Of a DNA stretch of 64,000 nt, positions 35,402 to 49,082 are shown piece after piece. Where the stretch lies: positions 363,306 to 427,305 of the forward strand of contig NZ_MVFY01000003.1 of the NCBI RefSeq assembly GCF_002042885.1. Direction: 5' to 3'. How positions within the stretch are numbered: position 1 is the stretch's first letter; the number at the start of each line of letters is the position of its first letter. The position numbers and the translations under genes are program-made. The notes under the pieces were generated by a model. The model did no database searches and was not told where the DNA came from. It saw only the letters and a list, made by a program, of their open reading frames with translations. Origin of the DNA: Citrobacter portucalensis. Lineage in GTDB: Bacteria > Pseudomonadota > Gammaproteobacteria > Enterobacterales > Enterobacteriaceae.

Positions 35402-36772
35402 TTACTTCTTCTTCACCGGACGCTGCCAGCCCTGTTTATGGACCTGAGGTACACGGCTTAATACCAATTCGTTATCGGCGACATTACGCGTTACGGTGGT
35501 TCCTGCGGCAATCGTCGCACCTTTACCCACGGTGACAGGTGCCACCAGCTGAGTATCAGAACCCACAAACACATCATCACCAATAATGGTTTTAAACTTA
35601 TTGGCACCATCGTAGTTGCAGGTGATCGTACCCGCGCCGATATTCACGTTATCGCCAATTTCCGCATCGCCCAGATAGGTCAAATGACCAGCTTTAGAGC
35701 CTTTACCCAGACGCGCTTTTTTCATTTCGACGAAGTTACCCACGTGTGCGCCTTCCTGCAGCTCAGCACCCGGGCGCAGACGCGCGAATGGACCGATGGT
35801 GCAAGCGGCTTCCAGATGGGCATCTTCCACCACACTGTACGGGCTAAGCTCACAACCCTCACCAATCACGCTGTTTTTGATGATGCAGCCAGCGCCAATC
35901 TTGACGCGATCCCCAACGGTTACGTTACCTTCAATGATAACGTTAGTATCAATTTCAACATCGCGCCCGTGAATCAGCGTACCGCGAAGATCAAAACGTG
36001 CAGGATCGCGCAGCATCACGCCCGCCAGCAGCAGTTTTTCTGCCTGCTCGGACTGATACACACGTTCCAGACGGGATAACTGAAGGCGGTTATTTACCCC
36101 TTCCGTTTCACTGATTCGTGCCGGATGTACTGCCGCAATTTCACGTCCTTCCTGATACGCCATCGCGATGATATCGGTGATGTAGTATTCACCCTGCACG
36201 TTGTTGTTGGTCAGTTTAGACAGCCAACGCTTCATGTCAGCGCCGTTGGCAATCAGAATGCCAGTGTTGATTTCCTGGATTTGACGCTGCTCGTCGGTTG
36301 CATCTTTATGCTCAACAATGCCAGTAACTTTGCCGTTATCACGGGTAATACGCCCATAGCCGGATGGGTCGTCCAGTTTTACCGTTAACAAACCGATACC
36401 ACCCTGCGGTTTGGCTTCACGCAGGCGACGTAAGGTATCGGTAGAGATCAGCGGCACATCTCCATAGAGCATTAAAATGTCTTCGTCATCACTAAAGAAT
36501 GGCGCCGCCTGCTGCATTGCATGGCCGGTACCCAACTGCTCAGCCTGCAGAACCCAATTCAGATTGCCATCTTTCAGCGTTTGCTTAAGCAGATCGCCAC
36601 CGTGTCCGTAGACAAGGTGTACATGAGTCGCACCTAATTCATTAGCTGCATCAATGACATGCTGAACCATCGGCTTTCCTGCGAGGGTGTGCAGCACTTT
36701 AGGAAGATCGGAATACATACGCGTGCCTTTGCCTGCGGCAAGGATCACAACGCTCATAGCATTATTCAACAT
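35402..36772 (-). CDS. glmU: Bifunctional GlcNAc-1-P uridyltransferase / GlcN-1-P acetyltransferase
   Basis: A 456-residue trimeric enzyme that performs the last two steps to UDP-GlcNAc. The pyrophosphorylase domain has [31 protein letters not shown] at 11-41 and [10 protein letters not shown] near 100. The left-handed beta-helix begins near residue 250 with hexapeptide repeats ([33 protein letters not shown]). It carries the catalytic-histidine region [16 protein letters not shown] and ends RPVKKK. It shares a transcript with glmS. The promoter should lie in the left part of the 675-bp gap upstream. Confidence 0.99.
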   Translation of the reverse strand: MLNNAMSVVILAAGKGTRMYSDLPKVLHTLAGKPMVQHVIDAANELGATHVHLVYGHGGDLLKQTLKDGNLNWVLQAEQLGTGHAMQQAAPFFSDDEDILMLYGDVPLISTDTLRRLREAKPQGGIGLLTVKLDDPSGYGRITRDNGKVTGIVEHKDATDEQRQIQEINTGILIANGADMKRWLSKLTNNNVQGEYYITDIIAMAYQEGREIAAVHPARISETEGVNNRLQLSRLERVYQSEQAEKLLLAGVMLRDPARFDLRGTLIHGRDVEIDTNVIIEGNVTVGDRVKIGAGCIIKNSVIGEGCELSPYSVVEDAHLEAACTIGPFARLRPGAELQEGAHVGNFVEMKKARLGKGSKAGHLTYLGDAEIGDNVNIGAGTITCNYDGANKFKTIIGDDVFVGSDTQLVAPVTVGKGATIAAGTTVTRNVADNELVLSRVPQVHKQGWQRPVKKK

Positions 36773-37189
36773 ACACGTCCTGACTGTAATTTGAGAACGA
36801 ATTTATACCGTTTCACATTGAAAATACTACATTTTTTTCAGCGTGAAATGGACCGAAGATAAAACGTTCAACAGGGGGGATTCCCCATCTGATAACTCAC
36901 TATTTTCGTCTATATCTGCGTCTTTTGTCTCCCAAAAACCAGGAGTTTGCTCTTATTAAAGCCTTAGGTTAATGTTTTTGCTATTTTTTTACCGCATGAA
37001 TAAAGCATTACATCAGCATAGTACGATTTTATTTATGTGATTCAGTGAGAAGCAGAAAAACGGGTTGGGAAAATTGAGGGGAGGAATGATAGAGAACAAA
37101 TGATACAGCGAAGGAGGGGGGATTTAATGACGATGACGCTAGCTGATAAACCGCATTAAGCTTCGCGCCACAGAGCTGGCGGGGAAAGA
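36773..37189. other. Left part of the long glmU-atpC gap
   Basis: AT-rich DNA that should contain the leftward glmU promoter, which I could not fix. The purine-rich section at 37075-37120 ends in an unusually strong Shine-Dalgarno sequence (see the tiny ORF at 37127). I see no other gene, repeat or tRNA in it. Confidence 0.6.
37127..37159 (+). CDS. Possible 10-residue ORF with a consensus Shine-Dalgarno
   Basis: ATG at 37127 opens MTMTLADKPH and stops at TAA. It is preceded after 9 bases by AAGGAGG (37111-37117), an optimal ribosome binding site, which is rare by chance in non-coding AT-rich DNA. I do not recognise the peptide. It could be a leader peptide, part of a small RNA, or a chance match. 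The nearest promoter candidates are weak (TTGGGA, then TGATAG). Confidence 0.3.
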   Translation: MTMTLADKPH

Positions 37190-37240
37190 CTAAAAACTCA
37201 TATTGCTGAACAGGGCGATGATTTTGTTGATCAATTTCAT
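37190..37240 (-). CDS. Possible 16-residue amphipathic peptide
   Basis: ATG at 37240 (minus) encodes MKLINKIIALFSNMSF followed by TAG. AAAGAGA lies about 6 bases upstream as a Shine-Dalgarno. The peptide alternates hydrophobic and charged residues with a basic N-terminal part, like short membrane-binding peptides. A perfect CRP-type site lies 33 bp before the ATG. I do not recognise the gene, and the size makes a chance ORF quite possible. Confidence 0.35.
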   Translation of the reverse strand: MKLINKIIALFSNMSF

Positions 37241-37272
37241 GTTGGTATCTCTTTTTTTATCTGAGTTCATTA

Positions 37273-37288
37273 TGTGACATACATCACA
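37273..37288 (-). promoter_or_regulatory. CRP-type palindrome TGTGA-N6-TCACA
   Basis: TGTGATGTATGTCACA read on the minus strand has both perfect CRP half-sites. A possible -10 (CATAAT, 37270-37275) overlaps its downstream edge. A weaker site, TGATTTAGATCA (37334-37345), which could suit CRP or FNR, lies 60 bp upstream. Candidate targets are the tiny minus-strand ORF or an unannotated RNA; an effect on atpC is unlikely because its terminator lies between. Confidence 0.65.
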
Positions 37289-37396
37289 TAAAAAAGAGTC
37301 TACGCCTCATTTTTTAACCAATCAATATTTTTATGATCTAAATCACGAAATAATAAAACTGCTTTTTATTTACATATTTCCTGTAACCAAGCCATT

Positions 37397-37425
37397 AAAA
37401 AAGCCAGCCTGGAAACCAGACTGGC
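37397..37425 (-). terminator. Rho-independent terminator of the atp operon
   Basis: On the minus strand, GCCAGTCTGG-TTT-CCAGGCTGGC is followed by six T residues, 22 bp past the atpC stop. Confidence 0.92.
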
Positions 37426-37447
37426 CTTTGTGCTTTTCAAGCCGGTG

Positions 37448-37867
37448 TTACATCGCTTTTTTGGTCAACTCGATAACGCGCAGTTTCGCGATCGCTTTGG
37501 CCAGTTCCGCAGATGCCTGAGCGTAATCCACGTCACCATGAGAGCTCTTAATGTGCTCTTCAGCCTTACGCTTCGCTTCCAGGGCTCTCGCTTCATCGAG
37601 ATCCTGTCCGCGAATCGCGGTATCAGCCAGTACGGTCACGCTGCCAGGCTGCACTTCAAGAATGCCGCCGGACAGATAGATAAACTCTTCATGACCGAAC
37701 TGTTTAACGATGCGGATCATACCAGGCTTAATGGCGGTGAGCAGCGGTGCGTGACCCGGGAAAATACCCAGTTCACCTTCACTACCCGTTACCTGGATTT
37801 TCTCGACCAGACCAGAGAACATTTGTTGCTCTGCGCTGACGACGTCCAGGTGGTAAGTCATTGCCAT
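37448..37867 (-). CDS. atpC: F1 ATP synthase epsilon subunit
   Basis: A 139-residue subunit of the central stalk. The N-terminal beta sandwich ([46 protein letters not shown]) binds gamma and the c ring. The C-terminal helical hairpin ([50 protein letters not shown]) can extend to inhibit ATP hydrolysis. It is the last gene of atpIBEFHAGDC, 20 bp after atpD, and ends at a strong terminator. The length equals K-12 AtpC. Confidence 0.99.
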   Translation of the reverse strand: MAMTYHLDVVSAEQQMFSGLVEKIQVTGSEGELGIFPGHAPLLTAIKPGMIRIVKQFGHEEFIYLSGGILEVQPGSVTVLADTAIRGQDLDEARALEAKRKAEEHIKSSHGDVDYAQASAELAKAIAKLRVIELTKKAM

Positions 37868-37887
37868 ATCACCCTCCGATTAAGGCG

Positions 37888-40160
<2,273 letters not shown>

Positions 40161-40210
40161 GAGCTTCTCCTCAATGCCTTGCGGTCCGCCCTAAAGCAGA
40201 CCGCCAGACG

Positions 40211-41752
40211 TTACCAGGACTGGGTTGCCTTGAAGGAATCGAGGATAGCTTTCAGCTTGCCTTCGATTTCATCGTTATAGCCACCGGACTGGTTGATCTC
40301 TTGCATCAGCGGAGCGTGGTCACGGTCAACGTAAGCCAGCAGAGCGGCTTCGAAGCTACCGATTTTCGCCAGTTCCACATCTTCGAGGTAACCGCGTTCA
40401 GCCGCAAACAGCACCACACCCTGCTGTGCAACAGACATTGGCGCATACTGTTTCTGCTTCAGCAGTTCAGTTACTTTCTGACCATGGCTCAGCTGCTTAC
40501 GAGTAGCTTCATCCAGGTCGGAAGCGAACTGAGAAAACGCTGCCAGTTCACGATACTGTGCCAGAGCGGTACGAATACCACCGGACAGTTTCTTGATGAT
40601 CTTGGTCTGCGCTGCACCACCAACACGAGATACGGAGATACCCGGGTTAACTGCCGGACGAATACCGGAGTTAAACAGGTTAGTTTCCAGGAAGATCTGA
40701 CCATCGGTAATAGAAATTACGTTGGTCGGAACGAACGCAGAAACGTCACCCGCCTGGGTTTCGATAATCGGCAGAGCGGTCAGGGAGCCGGTTTTACCTT
40801 TAACTTCACCATTGGTGAACTTCTCAACGTATTCCGCGTTTACGCGGGATGCGCGTTCCAGCAGACGGGAGTGGAGGTAAAATACGTCGCCCGGGAATGC
40901 TTCACGTCCTGGCGGACGACGCAGCAGCAGGGAAACCTGACGGTAAGCAACGGCCTGTTTAGACAGGTCATCGTAAACGATCAGTGCATCTTCACCGCGG
41001 TCACGGAAGTATTCGCCCATTGCGCAACCGGCATATGGTGCCAGGTATTGCAGTGCAGCAGATTCAGACGCGGTCGCCACAACAACGATGGTGTTGGACA
41101 GTGCGCCGTGTTCTTCCAGTTTACGAACCACGTTGGAAATGGTGGACGCTTTCTGGCCGATAGCCACGTACACACATTTGATGCCGGAATCACGCTGGTT
41201 GATGATGGCATCGATTGCCATCGCAGTTTTACCTGTCTGACGGTCACCGATGATCAGCTCACGCTGGCCACGACCGATTGGGATCATGGCATCAACAGAT
41301 TTATAACCGGTCTGTACTGGCTGGTCGACGGACTGACGTTCGATTACGCCTGGTGCGATAACTTCGATTGGCGAGAAGCCATCGTTATCAACCGGACCTT
41401 TACCGTCAATCGGGGAACCCAGAGTGTTCACCACACGACCCAGCAGGCCACGGCCAACCGGAACTTCCAGAATACGACCCGTACACTTAACCTTCATGCC
41501 TTCGGCGAGGTCAGCGTATGGACCCATCACAACTGCACCTACGGAGTCGCGCTCCAGGTTCAGTGCGATAGCGTAACGGTTACCCGGCAGGGAAATCATC
41601 TCACCCTGCATACAATCGGCCAGGCCGTGAATGCGGATAACACCGTCACTTACAGAAACAATAGTACCTTCGTTATGAGCTTCGCTCACAACACTGAACT
41701 GAGCAATGCGCTGCTTGATCAGTTCGCTGATTTCGGTGGAATTCAGTTGCAT
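40211..41752 (-). CDS. atpA: F1 ATP synthase alpha subunit
   Basis: A 513-residue non-catalytic nucleotide-binding subunit. The N terminus [19 protein letters not shown] contacts delta. Walker A is [19 protein letters not shown] near residue 168, and the arginine finger lies in the conserved [14 protein letters not shown] segment near residue 370. It forms the F1 hexamer with beta. It lies 12 bp after atpH. The length is that of K-12 AtpA and no residue of the signature regions is changed. Confidence 0.99.
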   Translation of the reverse strand: MQLNSTEISELIKQRIAQFSVVSEAHNEGTIVSVSDGVIRIHGLADCMQGEMISLPGNRYAIALNLERDSVGAVVMGPYADLAEGMKVKCTGRILEVPVGRGLLGRVVNTLGSPIDGKGPVDNDGFSPIEVIAPGVIERQSVDQPVQTGYKSVDAMIPIGRGQRELIIGDRQTGKTAMAIDAIINQRDSGIKCVYVAIGQKASTISNVVRKLEEHGALSNTIVVVATASESAALQYLAPYAGCAMGEYFRDRGEDALIVYDDLSKQAVAYRQVSLLLRRPPGREAFPGDVFYLHSRLLERASRVNAEYVEKFTNGEVKGKTGSLTALPIIETQAGDVSAFVPTNVISITDGQIFLETNLFNSGIRPAVNPGISVSRVGGAAQTKIIKKLSGGIRTALAQYRELAAFSQFASDLDEATRKQLSHGQKVTELLKQKQYAPMSVAQQGVVLFAAERGYLEDVELAKIGSFEAALLAYVDRDHAPLMQEINQSGGYNDEIEGKLKAILDSFKATQSW

Positions 41753-41764
41753 GCTCCAGTCCCC

Positions 41765-42298
41765 TTAAGACTGCAAGACGTCTGCAAGGCGCTCAAGACG
41801 GCCGCGTACGCTGCCATCAATGACCATATCACCCGCTCGGATGATTACGCCTGCCATTACAGACTTATCGATTTTGCAATTCAGCTTAACTTTGCGTGAC
41901 AGACGTTTTTCCATCGCAGCACTAATCTTCGTAAGCTGTTCATCACTCAGTGCATTGGCAGAAGTGACTTCTACCTCAGAGATAGCCTCACTGGCTGCAC
42001 GCAGGTGAATAAACTGCTCAAGAACATCCGGGAGCGCATTCAGACGGTTATTTTCAGCCATAACCCTAATCAGGTTTTGGCCGCTTTCGTCCAGCTGCTC
42101 ACCGCACACGGCGATAAACGACTCAGCGAGCGTTTCCGGCGCCAGCGCGCCAGAGAGAAGCTCTGCCATTTGTTCGTTTTTTGTCACCTCAGCGGCGAAC
42201 GTCAACATATCCTGCCAACGGTCAATGCTTTGGTGCTCAACGGCAAAGTCAAAAGCTGCTTTGGCGTAGGGGCGAGCTACCGTAATAAATTCAGACAT
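41765..42298 (-). CDS. atpH: F1 ATP synthase delta subunit
   Basis: A 177-residue stator subunit. The N-terminal six-helix domain ([36 protein letters not shown]) binds the alpha N termini. The C-terminal region ([50 protein letters not shown]) binds the b dimer and carries the family signature. It holds F1 against rotation. It lies 14 bp after atpF, and the length equals K-12 AtpH. Confidence 0.99.
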   Translation of the reverse strand: MSEFITVARPYAKAAFDFAVEHQSIDRWQDMLTFAAEVTKNEQMAELLSGALAPETLAESFIAVCGEQLDESGQNLIRVMAENNRLNALPDVLEQFIHLRAASEAISEVEVTSANALSDEQLTKISAAMEKRLSRKVKLNCKIDKSVMAGVIIRAGDMVIDGSVRGRLERLADVLQS

Positions 42299-42312
42299 CA
42301 GCCCCTCCCTCC

Positions 42313-42783
42313 TTACAGTTCAGCGACAAGTTTGTCCACGATGTCGCTATTAGCAGCTTCATCCACGGAACGTTCGATGATCTTCTCGGCGCCAGCAACA
42401 GCCAGGATAGCAACTTGCTTACGCAGCTCTTCGCGAGCACGTTTACGCTCGGCGTCAATTTCCGCCTGCGCCTGTGCCACGATTTTAGTACGTTCCTGCT
42501 CTGCTTCAGTTTTAGCTTCGTCCAGGATCTGAGCACGGCGTTTGTTCGCCTGCTCGATGATTACCTGAGCTTCCGCCTTCGCTTTTTTCAGCTGGTCGGT
42601 CGCGCTGGCCTTTGCAAGGTCAAGATCCTTATGTGCTCGTTCTGCAGAAGCAAGGCCGTCAGCAATTTCTTTTTGACGTTTTTCGATGGCAGCCATTAAT
42701 GGCGGCCATACGTACTTCATGCAGAACAGAACGAACAGGACAAACGCGATGGCCTGGCCGAGGATTGTTGCGTTAAGATTCAC
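42313..42783 (-). CDS. atpF: Fo ATP synthase b subunit
   Basis: A 156-residue peripheral stalk protein. One membrane segment lies at residues 4-24 ([26 protein letters not shown]). The rest is a long charged helix that forms the right-handed coiled-coil dimer reaching F1 ([52 protein letters not shown]). The C terminus [17 protein letters not shown] binds delta. It lies 59 bp after atpE. Confidence 0.99.
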   Translation of the reverse strand: MNLNATILGQAIAFVLFVLFCMKYVWPPLMAAIEKRQKEIADGLASAERAHKDLDLAKASATDQLKKAKAEAQVIIEQANKRRAQILDEAKTEAEQERTKIVAQAQAEIDAERKRAREELRKQVAILAVAGAEKIIERSVDEAANSDIVDKLVAEL

Positions 42784-42831
42784 AGCACAATGCCTCTATC
42801 TAGTTAACGTTCTGATATTGCTCTTAATTCA

Positions 42832-43100
<269 letters not shown>

Positions 43101-43128
43101 TCAGTTAAAACGTAGTAGTGTTGGTAAA

Positions 43129-44332
<1,204 letters not shown>

Positions 44333-44946
44333 CACGTTTTTACTCCTGCTCCCTTCGAGGTATGCCGCGTGTCGTATAAAACGTTCTTTATGGCTTAGAG
44401 TCAAGCATCAAAAAGCGGACAAATTATACGGTGCGCCTTCGTGATTTCAAACAATAAGTAGCTAAAAAGTGAATAAATGTTTAAATATTTTTCGCTGCCC
44501 CACATTTATTACTTTTAGGCAAACTGTGAACGATCATGCAAAACTGCAAATGCCGCGAAAACACTGGCGTCAAAGCGTGCACCAGATCACATATTGAACA
44601 TATTCACCTTCGCATAATTTATTTACGTGGCAATTGATGCCTTTTCATCTTTTTGATATTTAAGCGTAAAAATAGCCACTATTTCAAAAACAACGCCTAA
44701 CAACAAAAAAACCGCTCATTGACATTTATAATAAAAAATTAACACGAACGGTGATTCTTACGTTCTATTTTTAGCAGACTGATATTTTCACAGCTGACTT
44801 GTTTCGCTTTTAACAAAAAACGGTACGTTATAGTTATGATGCAAAACCGTAAGGCACTAGTGAAATGTAACGACATTTAACCACACTATTACCTATGACT
44901 TTTAACACCTGAAAAGCCGTTTTTTCTCTATTTTTTTTGATAAAAA
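44333..44946 (-). promoter_or_regulatory. atp operon promoter region (rsmG-atpI gap)
   Basis: This 614-bp gap is AT-rich and holds no gene that I can support. K-12 has its main atp promoter in the corresponding place. A CRP-like sequence, CGTGCACCAGATCACA (44576-44591, 8 of 10 half-site bases on one strand), is present. I could not settle the -35 and -10 elements. Confidence 0.6.
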
Positions 44947-45570
44947 TTAAATTTTGTTTGGCTTAATAACCACCAAATGACGTTCACCATCCAACTGCGG
45001 AACGCGTAATTTTTCGACGGACTCAACGCTGAATTCTGCTGGCAGCGAATCAATTTCATCTGCAGGCAACTGCCCTTTTAGCGCATAAAAACGCCCATTC
45101 TGGCCCGGCAAATGATGACACCAGCTCACCATATCATTGAGTGAAGCGAAAGCACGGCTAATCACCCCATCAAACGGCGGTTCTGAAGGAAATTCTTCAA
45201 CACGGCTTTGCACTGGAGTGATGTTAGTAAGCGCAAGCTCATGCTGCACCTGACGCAAGAAACGAACACGTTTTCCCAGGCTATCGAGCAGTGTGAAATG
45301 CGCTTCAGGGCGCACGATAGAGAGCGGAATTCCCGGCAGGCCCGGTCCCGTACCTACATCGATAAAACGCTCACCCTTCAGATACGGTGCAACGACAATG
45401 CTGTCCAGAATATGGCGTACCAGCATTTCGTTGGGATCCCGCACCGACGTCAGGTTGTACGCTTTGTTCCATTTGTGCAGCATATCGACATACGCAATCA
45501 GCTGATTTTTCTGGTGATCGGTAAGAGAAATACCGGCATCAGCCAGCAGACGAGAGAGTTTGTTGAGCAC
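44947..45570 (-). CDS. rsmG: 16S rRNA m7G527 methyltransferase RsmG (GidB)
   Basis: A 207-residue SAM-dependent methyltransferase that modifies G527 in the 530 loop; loss gives low-level streptomycin resistance in K-12. SAM motif I is [17 protein letters not shown] near residue 69. The acidic end of beta-2 is [17 protein letters not shown], and the motif IV region is [16 protein letters not shown]. It follows mnmG after 102 bp that contain a REP pair, so part of its expression is from the mnmG promoter. Confidence 0.97.
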   Translation of the reverse strand: MLNKLSRLLADAGISLTDHQKNQLIAYVDMLHKWNKAYNLTSVRDPNEMLVRHILDSIVVAPYLKGERFIDVGTGPGLPGIPLSIVRPEAHFTLLDSLGKRVRFLRQVQHELALTNITPVQSRVEEFPSEPPFDGVISRAFASLNDMVSWCHHLPGQNGRFYALKGQLPADEIDSLPAEFSVESVEKLRVPQLDGERHLVVIKPNKI

Positions 45571-45593
45571 GGTCGTTACCTGTTAATAATCAA

Positions 45594-45660
45594 ATGCCCG
45601 ATGCGCTTTCGCTTATCGGGCCTACAAATTTGTACGGCGGGCAAGCGAAGCGCCCCCGCC
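45594..45660. repeat. REP/BIME element between rsmG and mnmG
   Basis: ATGCCCGATGCGC...GCTTATCGGGCCTACA and GTACGGCGGGCAAGCG...GCGCCCCCGCC form two inverted pairs of a slightly diverged REP type. Confidence 0.82.
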
Positions 45661-45672
45661 AAAATAGTGTTA

Positions 45673-47562
45673 TCAAGCGCTGCGGCGCAGCATACCTTGT
45701 TTTTTCAGCCATACCAGCAGAATGGAGATGGCGGCAGGCGTTATGCCGGAAATACGCGATGCCTGACCGATCGAGACGGGTTTGTGATCGTTCAGCTTAG
45801 CGATAACTTCATTCGACAAGCCAGAGACCTGACGATAATCCAGCGTTGCAGGCAACAGGGTGTTTTCATTGCGCTGTTGTCTTTCAATTTCTTCCAGCTG
45901 ACGGGCAATATACCCTTCGTATTTCACCTGAATCTCAACCTGCTCTGCGGCCTGAGCATCATCAAGCGCGGGTGCGAACGCAGATAAAGAGGTCAACTGA
46001 GCATAGGTCATATCCGGGCGACGCAGCAGATCTTCACCGCTCGCTTCACGTGACAGAGGTGTAGCCAGGTGAGCATTCACTTCTGCTGCGGACTCCGCTA
46101 ACGGATTCACCCAGGTTGATTTAAGACGTTGGCGTTCCTGTTCGATACGCTCCAGTTTCTCGTTGAAGCGAGCCCAGCGCTCATCGTCCACCAGACCCAG
46201 TTCACGACCAATTTCGGTCAGACGCAGGTCGGCGTTATCTTCACGCAGCATCAAACGGTATTCAGCGCGAGATGTGAACATACGGTACGGTTCTTTGGTA
46301 CCCAGCGTACACAGGTCGTCCACCAGCACGCCAAGATAAGCCTGATCGCGACGCGGTGCCCAACCCTCTTTTTCGGCAGACAAGCGTGCGGCGTTCAGAC
46401 CTGCCAACATGCCTTGTGCGGCGGCTTCTTCATAACCGGTTGTACCGTTAATCTGGCCCGCAAAGAACAGACCCTGGATGAATTTGCTTTCCAGAGTAGG
46501 TTTCAGGTCACGCGGATCGAAGAAATCATACTCAATCGCGTAGCCTGGGCGGACGATTCTGGCATTTTCCATCCCCTGCATGGAGCGGACAATTTGCATC
46601 TGCACATCGAACGGCAGGCTGGTGGAGATGCCATTCGGGTAAATTTCGTTAGAGGTCAGTCCTTCCGGTTCGAGGAAGATCTGATGCTGGTTACGATCGG
46701 CAAAGCGCATTACTTTGTCTTCGATCGACGGGCAGTAGCGTGGGCCAATACCTTCGATCACGCCAGCGTACATTGGGCTACGATCGAGGTTATTGCGGAT
46801 CACGTCATGGGTTTTCTCATTGGTATGCGTGATGTAACACGGCATCTGGCGCGGATGTTGAGAAGCATCGCCCAGGAATGAGAAGACCGGCATCGGGTTA
46901 TCGCTGTTTTGCTGGCCGAGCACGCTGAAATCAATCGTGCGCGCATCGATACGCGGCGGTGTACCGGTTTTCAGGCGGCTGACGCGCAGCGGCAGTTCAC
47001 GCAGACGGCGTGACAGCGGGATGGACGGCGGATCGCCAGCGCGGCCACCGCTGTAGTTATCCAGACCAATATGAATTTTGCCGTCGAGGAAAGTCCCCAC
47101 GGTTAATACGACCGCTTTGGCACGGAACTTCAGTCCCATTTGGGTTACTGCTCCCACAACGCGATCGTTTTCAACAATCAGATCTTCAACCGCCTGCTGG
47201 AAGATCATCAGGTTAGGTTGATTCTCCAGCGCAGTGCGTACCGCCTGGCGATAGAGCACACGATCGGCCTGAGCTCGGGTAGCGCGAACAGCTGGCCCTT
47301 TGCTTGCGTTTAGTATCCTAAACTGAATACCGGCATGGTCGATCGCTTTTGCCATCAATCCACCAAGCGCATCCACTTCTTTTACCAGGTGTCCCTTCCC
47401 AATACCGCCGATCGCCGGGTTGCAGCTCATTTGCCCCAGAGTGTCGATATTGTGTGTCAAAAGCAGAGTCTGTTGACCCATTCGCGCCGCGGCCATTGCG
47501 GCCTCGGTGCCTGCATGACCCCCGCCAATGATGATGACGTCAAAAGGATCCTGATAAAACAT
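45673..47562 (-). CDS. mnmG: tRNA U34 modification enzyme MnmG (GidA)
   Basis: A 629-residue FAD protein that forms the MnmE-MnmG complex for cmnm5U34 synthesis. The FAD-binding start is [24 protein letters not shown] at residues 6-29. Conserved [24 protein letters not shown] follows, then the family signature [15 protein letters not shown] near 270 and the region [22 protein letters not shown] near 370. Transcription leads away from oriC on the left side, as in K-12, where it influences origin topology. The length equals K-12 MnmG. Confidence 0.99.
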   Translation of the reverse strand: MFYQDPFDVIIIGGGHAGTEAAMAAARMGQQTLLLTHNIDTLGQMSCNPAIGGIGKGHLVKEVDALGGLMAKAIDHAGIQFRILNASKGPAVRATRAQADRVLYRQAVRTALENQPNLMIFQQAVEDLIVENDRVVGAVTQMGLKFRAKAVVLTVGTFLDGKIHIGLDNYSGGRAGDPPSIPLSRRLRELPLRVSRLKTGTPPRIDARTIDFSVLGQQNSDNPMPVFSFLGDASQHPRQMPCYITHTNEKTHDVIRNNLDRSPMYAGVIEGIGPRYCPSIEDKVMRFADRNQHQIFLEPEGLTSNEIYPNGISTSLPFDVQMQIVRSMQGMENARIVRPGYAIEYDFFDPRDLKPTLESKFIQGLFFAGQINGTTGYEEAAAQGMLAGLNAARLSAEKEGWAPRRDQAYLGVLVDDLCTLGTKEPYRMFTSRAEYRLMLREDNADLRLTEIGRELGLVDDERWARFNEKLERIEQERQRLKSTWVNPLAESAAEVNAHLATPLSREASGEDLLRRPDMTYAQLTSLSAFAPALDDAQAAEQVEIQVKYEGYIARQLEEIERQQRNENTLLPATLDYRQVSGLSNEVIAKLNDHKPVSIGQASRISGITPAAISILLVWLKKQGMLRRSA

Positions 47563-47640
47563 GGTGATTGCCTCGCATAACGCGGTGTGAAAATGGATTG
47601 AAGCCCGGGCCGTGGATTCTACTCAACTTTAGTCGATCGA

Positions 47641-47920
47641 GAAAGACCTGGGATCCTGGGTATTAAAAAGAAGATCTTTTTATTTAGAGATCTGTTTTAT
47701 TGTGATCTCTTATTAGGATCGCACCTTTCTGTGGATAAGGACGATCCTTTAAGTAAGATCAACAGGTTGCTGAGGATCATTAGCTGTGAATGATCGGTGA
47801 TCCTGGTCCGTATAAGCTGGGATCAGAATGAAGGGTTATACACAACTCAAAAACTGAACAACGGTTGTTCTTGGGATAACTACCGGTTGATCCAAGCTTT
47901 TAACCAGAGTTATCCACATA
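47641..47920. other. oriC: Chromosomal replication origin oriC
   Basis: Three AT-rich 13-mers at 47673-47685 (GATCTTTTTATTT), 47689-47701 (GATCTGTTTTATT) and 47704-47716 (GATCTCTTATTAG) form the unwinding element. DnaA boxes follow: R1 TGTGGATAA at 47730-47738, R2 TTATACACA at 47836-47844, R3 TTGGGATAA at 47871-47879, and R4 TTATCCACA at 47910-47918. An IHF-like site (ATCAACAGGTTG, 47758-47769) lies right of R1, and a Fis-like AT-rich section lies between R2 and R3. About 14 GATC sites occur between 47634 and 47935, the substrate for Dam and SeqA. Flanks are mnmG (left) and mioC (right), as in K-12. Confidence 0.98.
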
Positions 47921-47934
47921 AAAAAGTACGATCT

Positions 47935-48384
47935 TTACAAATCTCTGAGCAACGGATGCCACGATCCCAGCCAAATTTCAGCCGGATCTTCCGGAATTTC
48001 ATGTTCCAGCACGTTGATCCTGAGTGTTTCGCCGATCTGTTTTGCCCCACAGGCCTTCAATTCGGCTTCCAGCTTGTCGATTGCGCCGCAAAAGGTGTCA
48101 TATTCACGACTGCCGATCCCGATTGCACCAAAGCGCACTTGTGACAGGTCCGGCTTTTGCTCGCGTAACGCATCATATAAAGGCTGCAGGTTGTCAGGAA
48201 TATCTCCCGCACCGTGCGTGGAGCTGATAATCAGCCAGATCCCGTCAGTCGGAACCTCTTCAAGCATTGGCCCATGCAGTATTTCGCTGGAAAAACCGGC
48301 GTCGTCCAGCTTTTCAGCCAGATGCTCTGCTACATATTCCGCACTGCCAAGCGTACTACCGCTGATAAGAGTGATGTCTGCCAT
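47935..48384 (-). CDS. mioC: MioC flavodoxin-like protein
   Basis: A 149-residue flavodoxin-fold protein (K-12: 147). The FMN phosphate loop is ISGSTLGSAEYVAEHLAEKL at residues 7-26; SSTHGAGDIPDNL near 53 and FGAIGIGSREYDTFCGAIDKLE near 83 complete the flavin site. It was reported to take part in biotin synthase electron supply in vitro. Transcription runs leftward into oriC, and in K-12 this can affect initiation on plasmids. Its stop lies 17 bp from DnaA box R4. Confidence 0.96.
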   Translation of the reverse strand: MADITLISGSTLGSAEYVAEHLAEKLDDAGFSSEILHGPMLEEVPTDGIWLIISSTHGAGDIPDNLQPLYDALREQKPDLSQVRFGAIGIGSREYDTFCGAIDKLEAELKACGAKQIGETLRINVLEHEIPEDPAEIWLGSWHPLLRDL

Positions 48385-48472
48385 GATCGCCCACCTTTAT
48401 AAAGAGGGCGTATTGTACGCTGTGAGCGAGCTGGGATCTACCTGTGGAAAACCAGGGTATTAAAAAAAGCGA

Positions 48473-48931
48473 TCACGGCTTGATGGTACGCATGATCGGG
48501 TTTTGCAGGACGATCAGCGTTTCCGTGGACTGAATTTCGTCAATTGTTTGGATCTTGTTGATAAGTACCTGCTGCAATGCGTCGATCGACTTGCACATCA
48601 CCTTAATAAAGATGCTGTAGTGCCCGGTGGTGTAATACGCTTCGGTCACTTCATCGAGGCTTTCCAGTCTGGCCAGCGCTGACGGATAGTCTTTCGCACT
48701 TTTCAGGATGATGCCGATAAAGCAGCCGACGTCATAACCCAATTGTTTGGGACTAACATCAATCCGCGCGCCGGTAATAATCCCCGCCTGCTTCATCTTT
48801 TCTACGCGAACGTGAATTGTTCCTGGGCTGACGCCGAACTGTTTGGCTAATTCTGCGTAGGCGGTACGAGCATTTTCCATTAAGGCGTCAAGAATGCCGC
48901 GGTCCAGATTGTCGATCTGATAATTTTCCAT
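48473..48931 (-). CDS. asnC: AsnC, Lrp-family transcriptional regulator
   Basis: A 152-residue regulator with an N-terminal helix-turn-helix (LDRGILDALMENARTAYAELAKQFGVSPGTIHVRVEKMKQAGIITG) and a C-terminal RAM ligand-binding domain (KDYPSALARLESLDEVTEAYYTTGHYSIFIKVMC). It activates divergent asnA when asparagine is scarce and represses itself. It lies upstream of mioC on the same strand with an 88-bp gap, and read-through into mioC and oriC is known in K-12. Confidence 0.98.
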   Translation of the reverse strand: MENYQIDNLDRGILDALMENARTAYAELAKQFGVSPGTIHVRVEKMKQAGIITGARIDVSPKQLGYDVGCFIGIILKSAKDYPSALARLESLDEVTEAYYTTGHYSIFIKVMCKSIDALQQVLINKIQTIDEIQSTETLIVLQNPIMRTIKP

Positions 48932-49082
48932 AGGTTTTTCTTATGTAGATTAATGATTCCCTCTATTTTAGACGTAACTTTTAACGAATCAAAATCGAAG
49001 TCGGCTTTTTGTTTGTTGATTATTGAATATTACCTCCATTCTGTTGCTTAATCATAGGCAACAGGACACAGGAGTACACATA
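48932..49082. promoter_or_regulatory. Divergent asnC-asnA regulatory region
   Basis: A 151-bp AT-rich gap that must hold both promoters and the AsnC site. It includes ATCAAAATCGAAG and TTGTTTGTTGATTATTG sections. I could not assign the exact operator. The asnA ATG is preceded by AGGACACAGGAG, a strong ribosome binding site. Confidence 0.65.

Noticed and set aside
40301..41899. 532-codon plus-strand frame antisense to atpA
   Set aside because: Long open antisense frames are common opposite highly expressed genes with strong codon bias. The translation has no membrane or domain pattern and covers the perfectly conserved atpA.
46129..46881. 250-codon plus-strand frame opposite mnmG
   Set aside because: Antisense to a fully conserved tRNA-modification gene; no motif, no SD.
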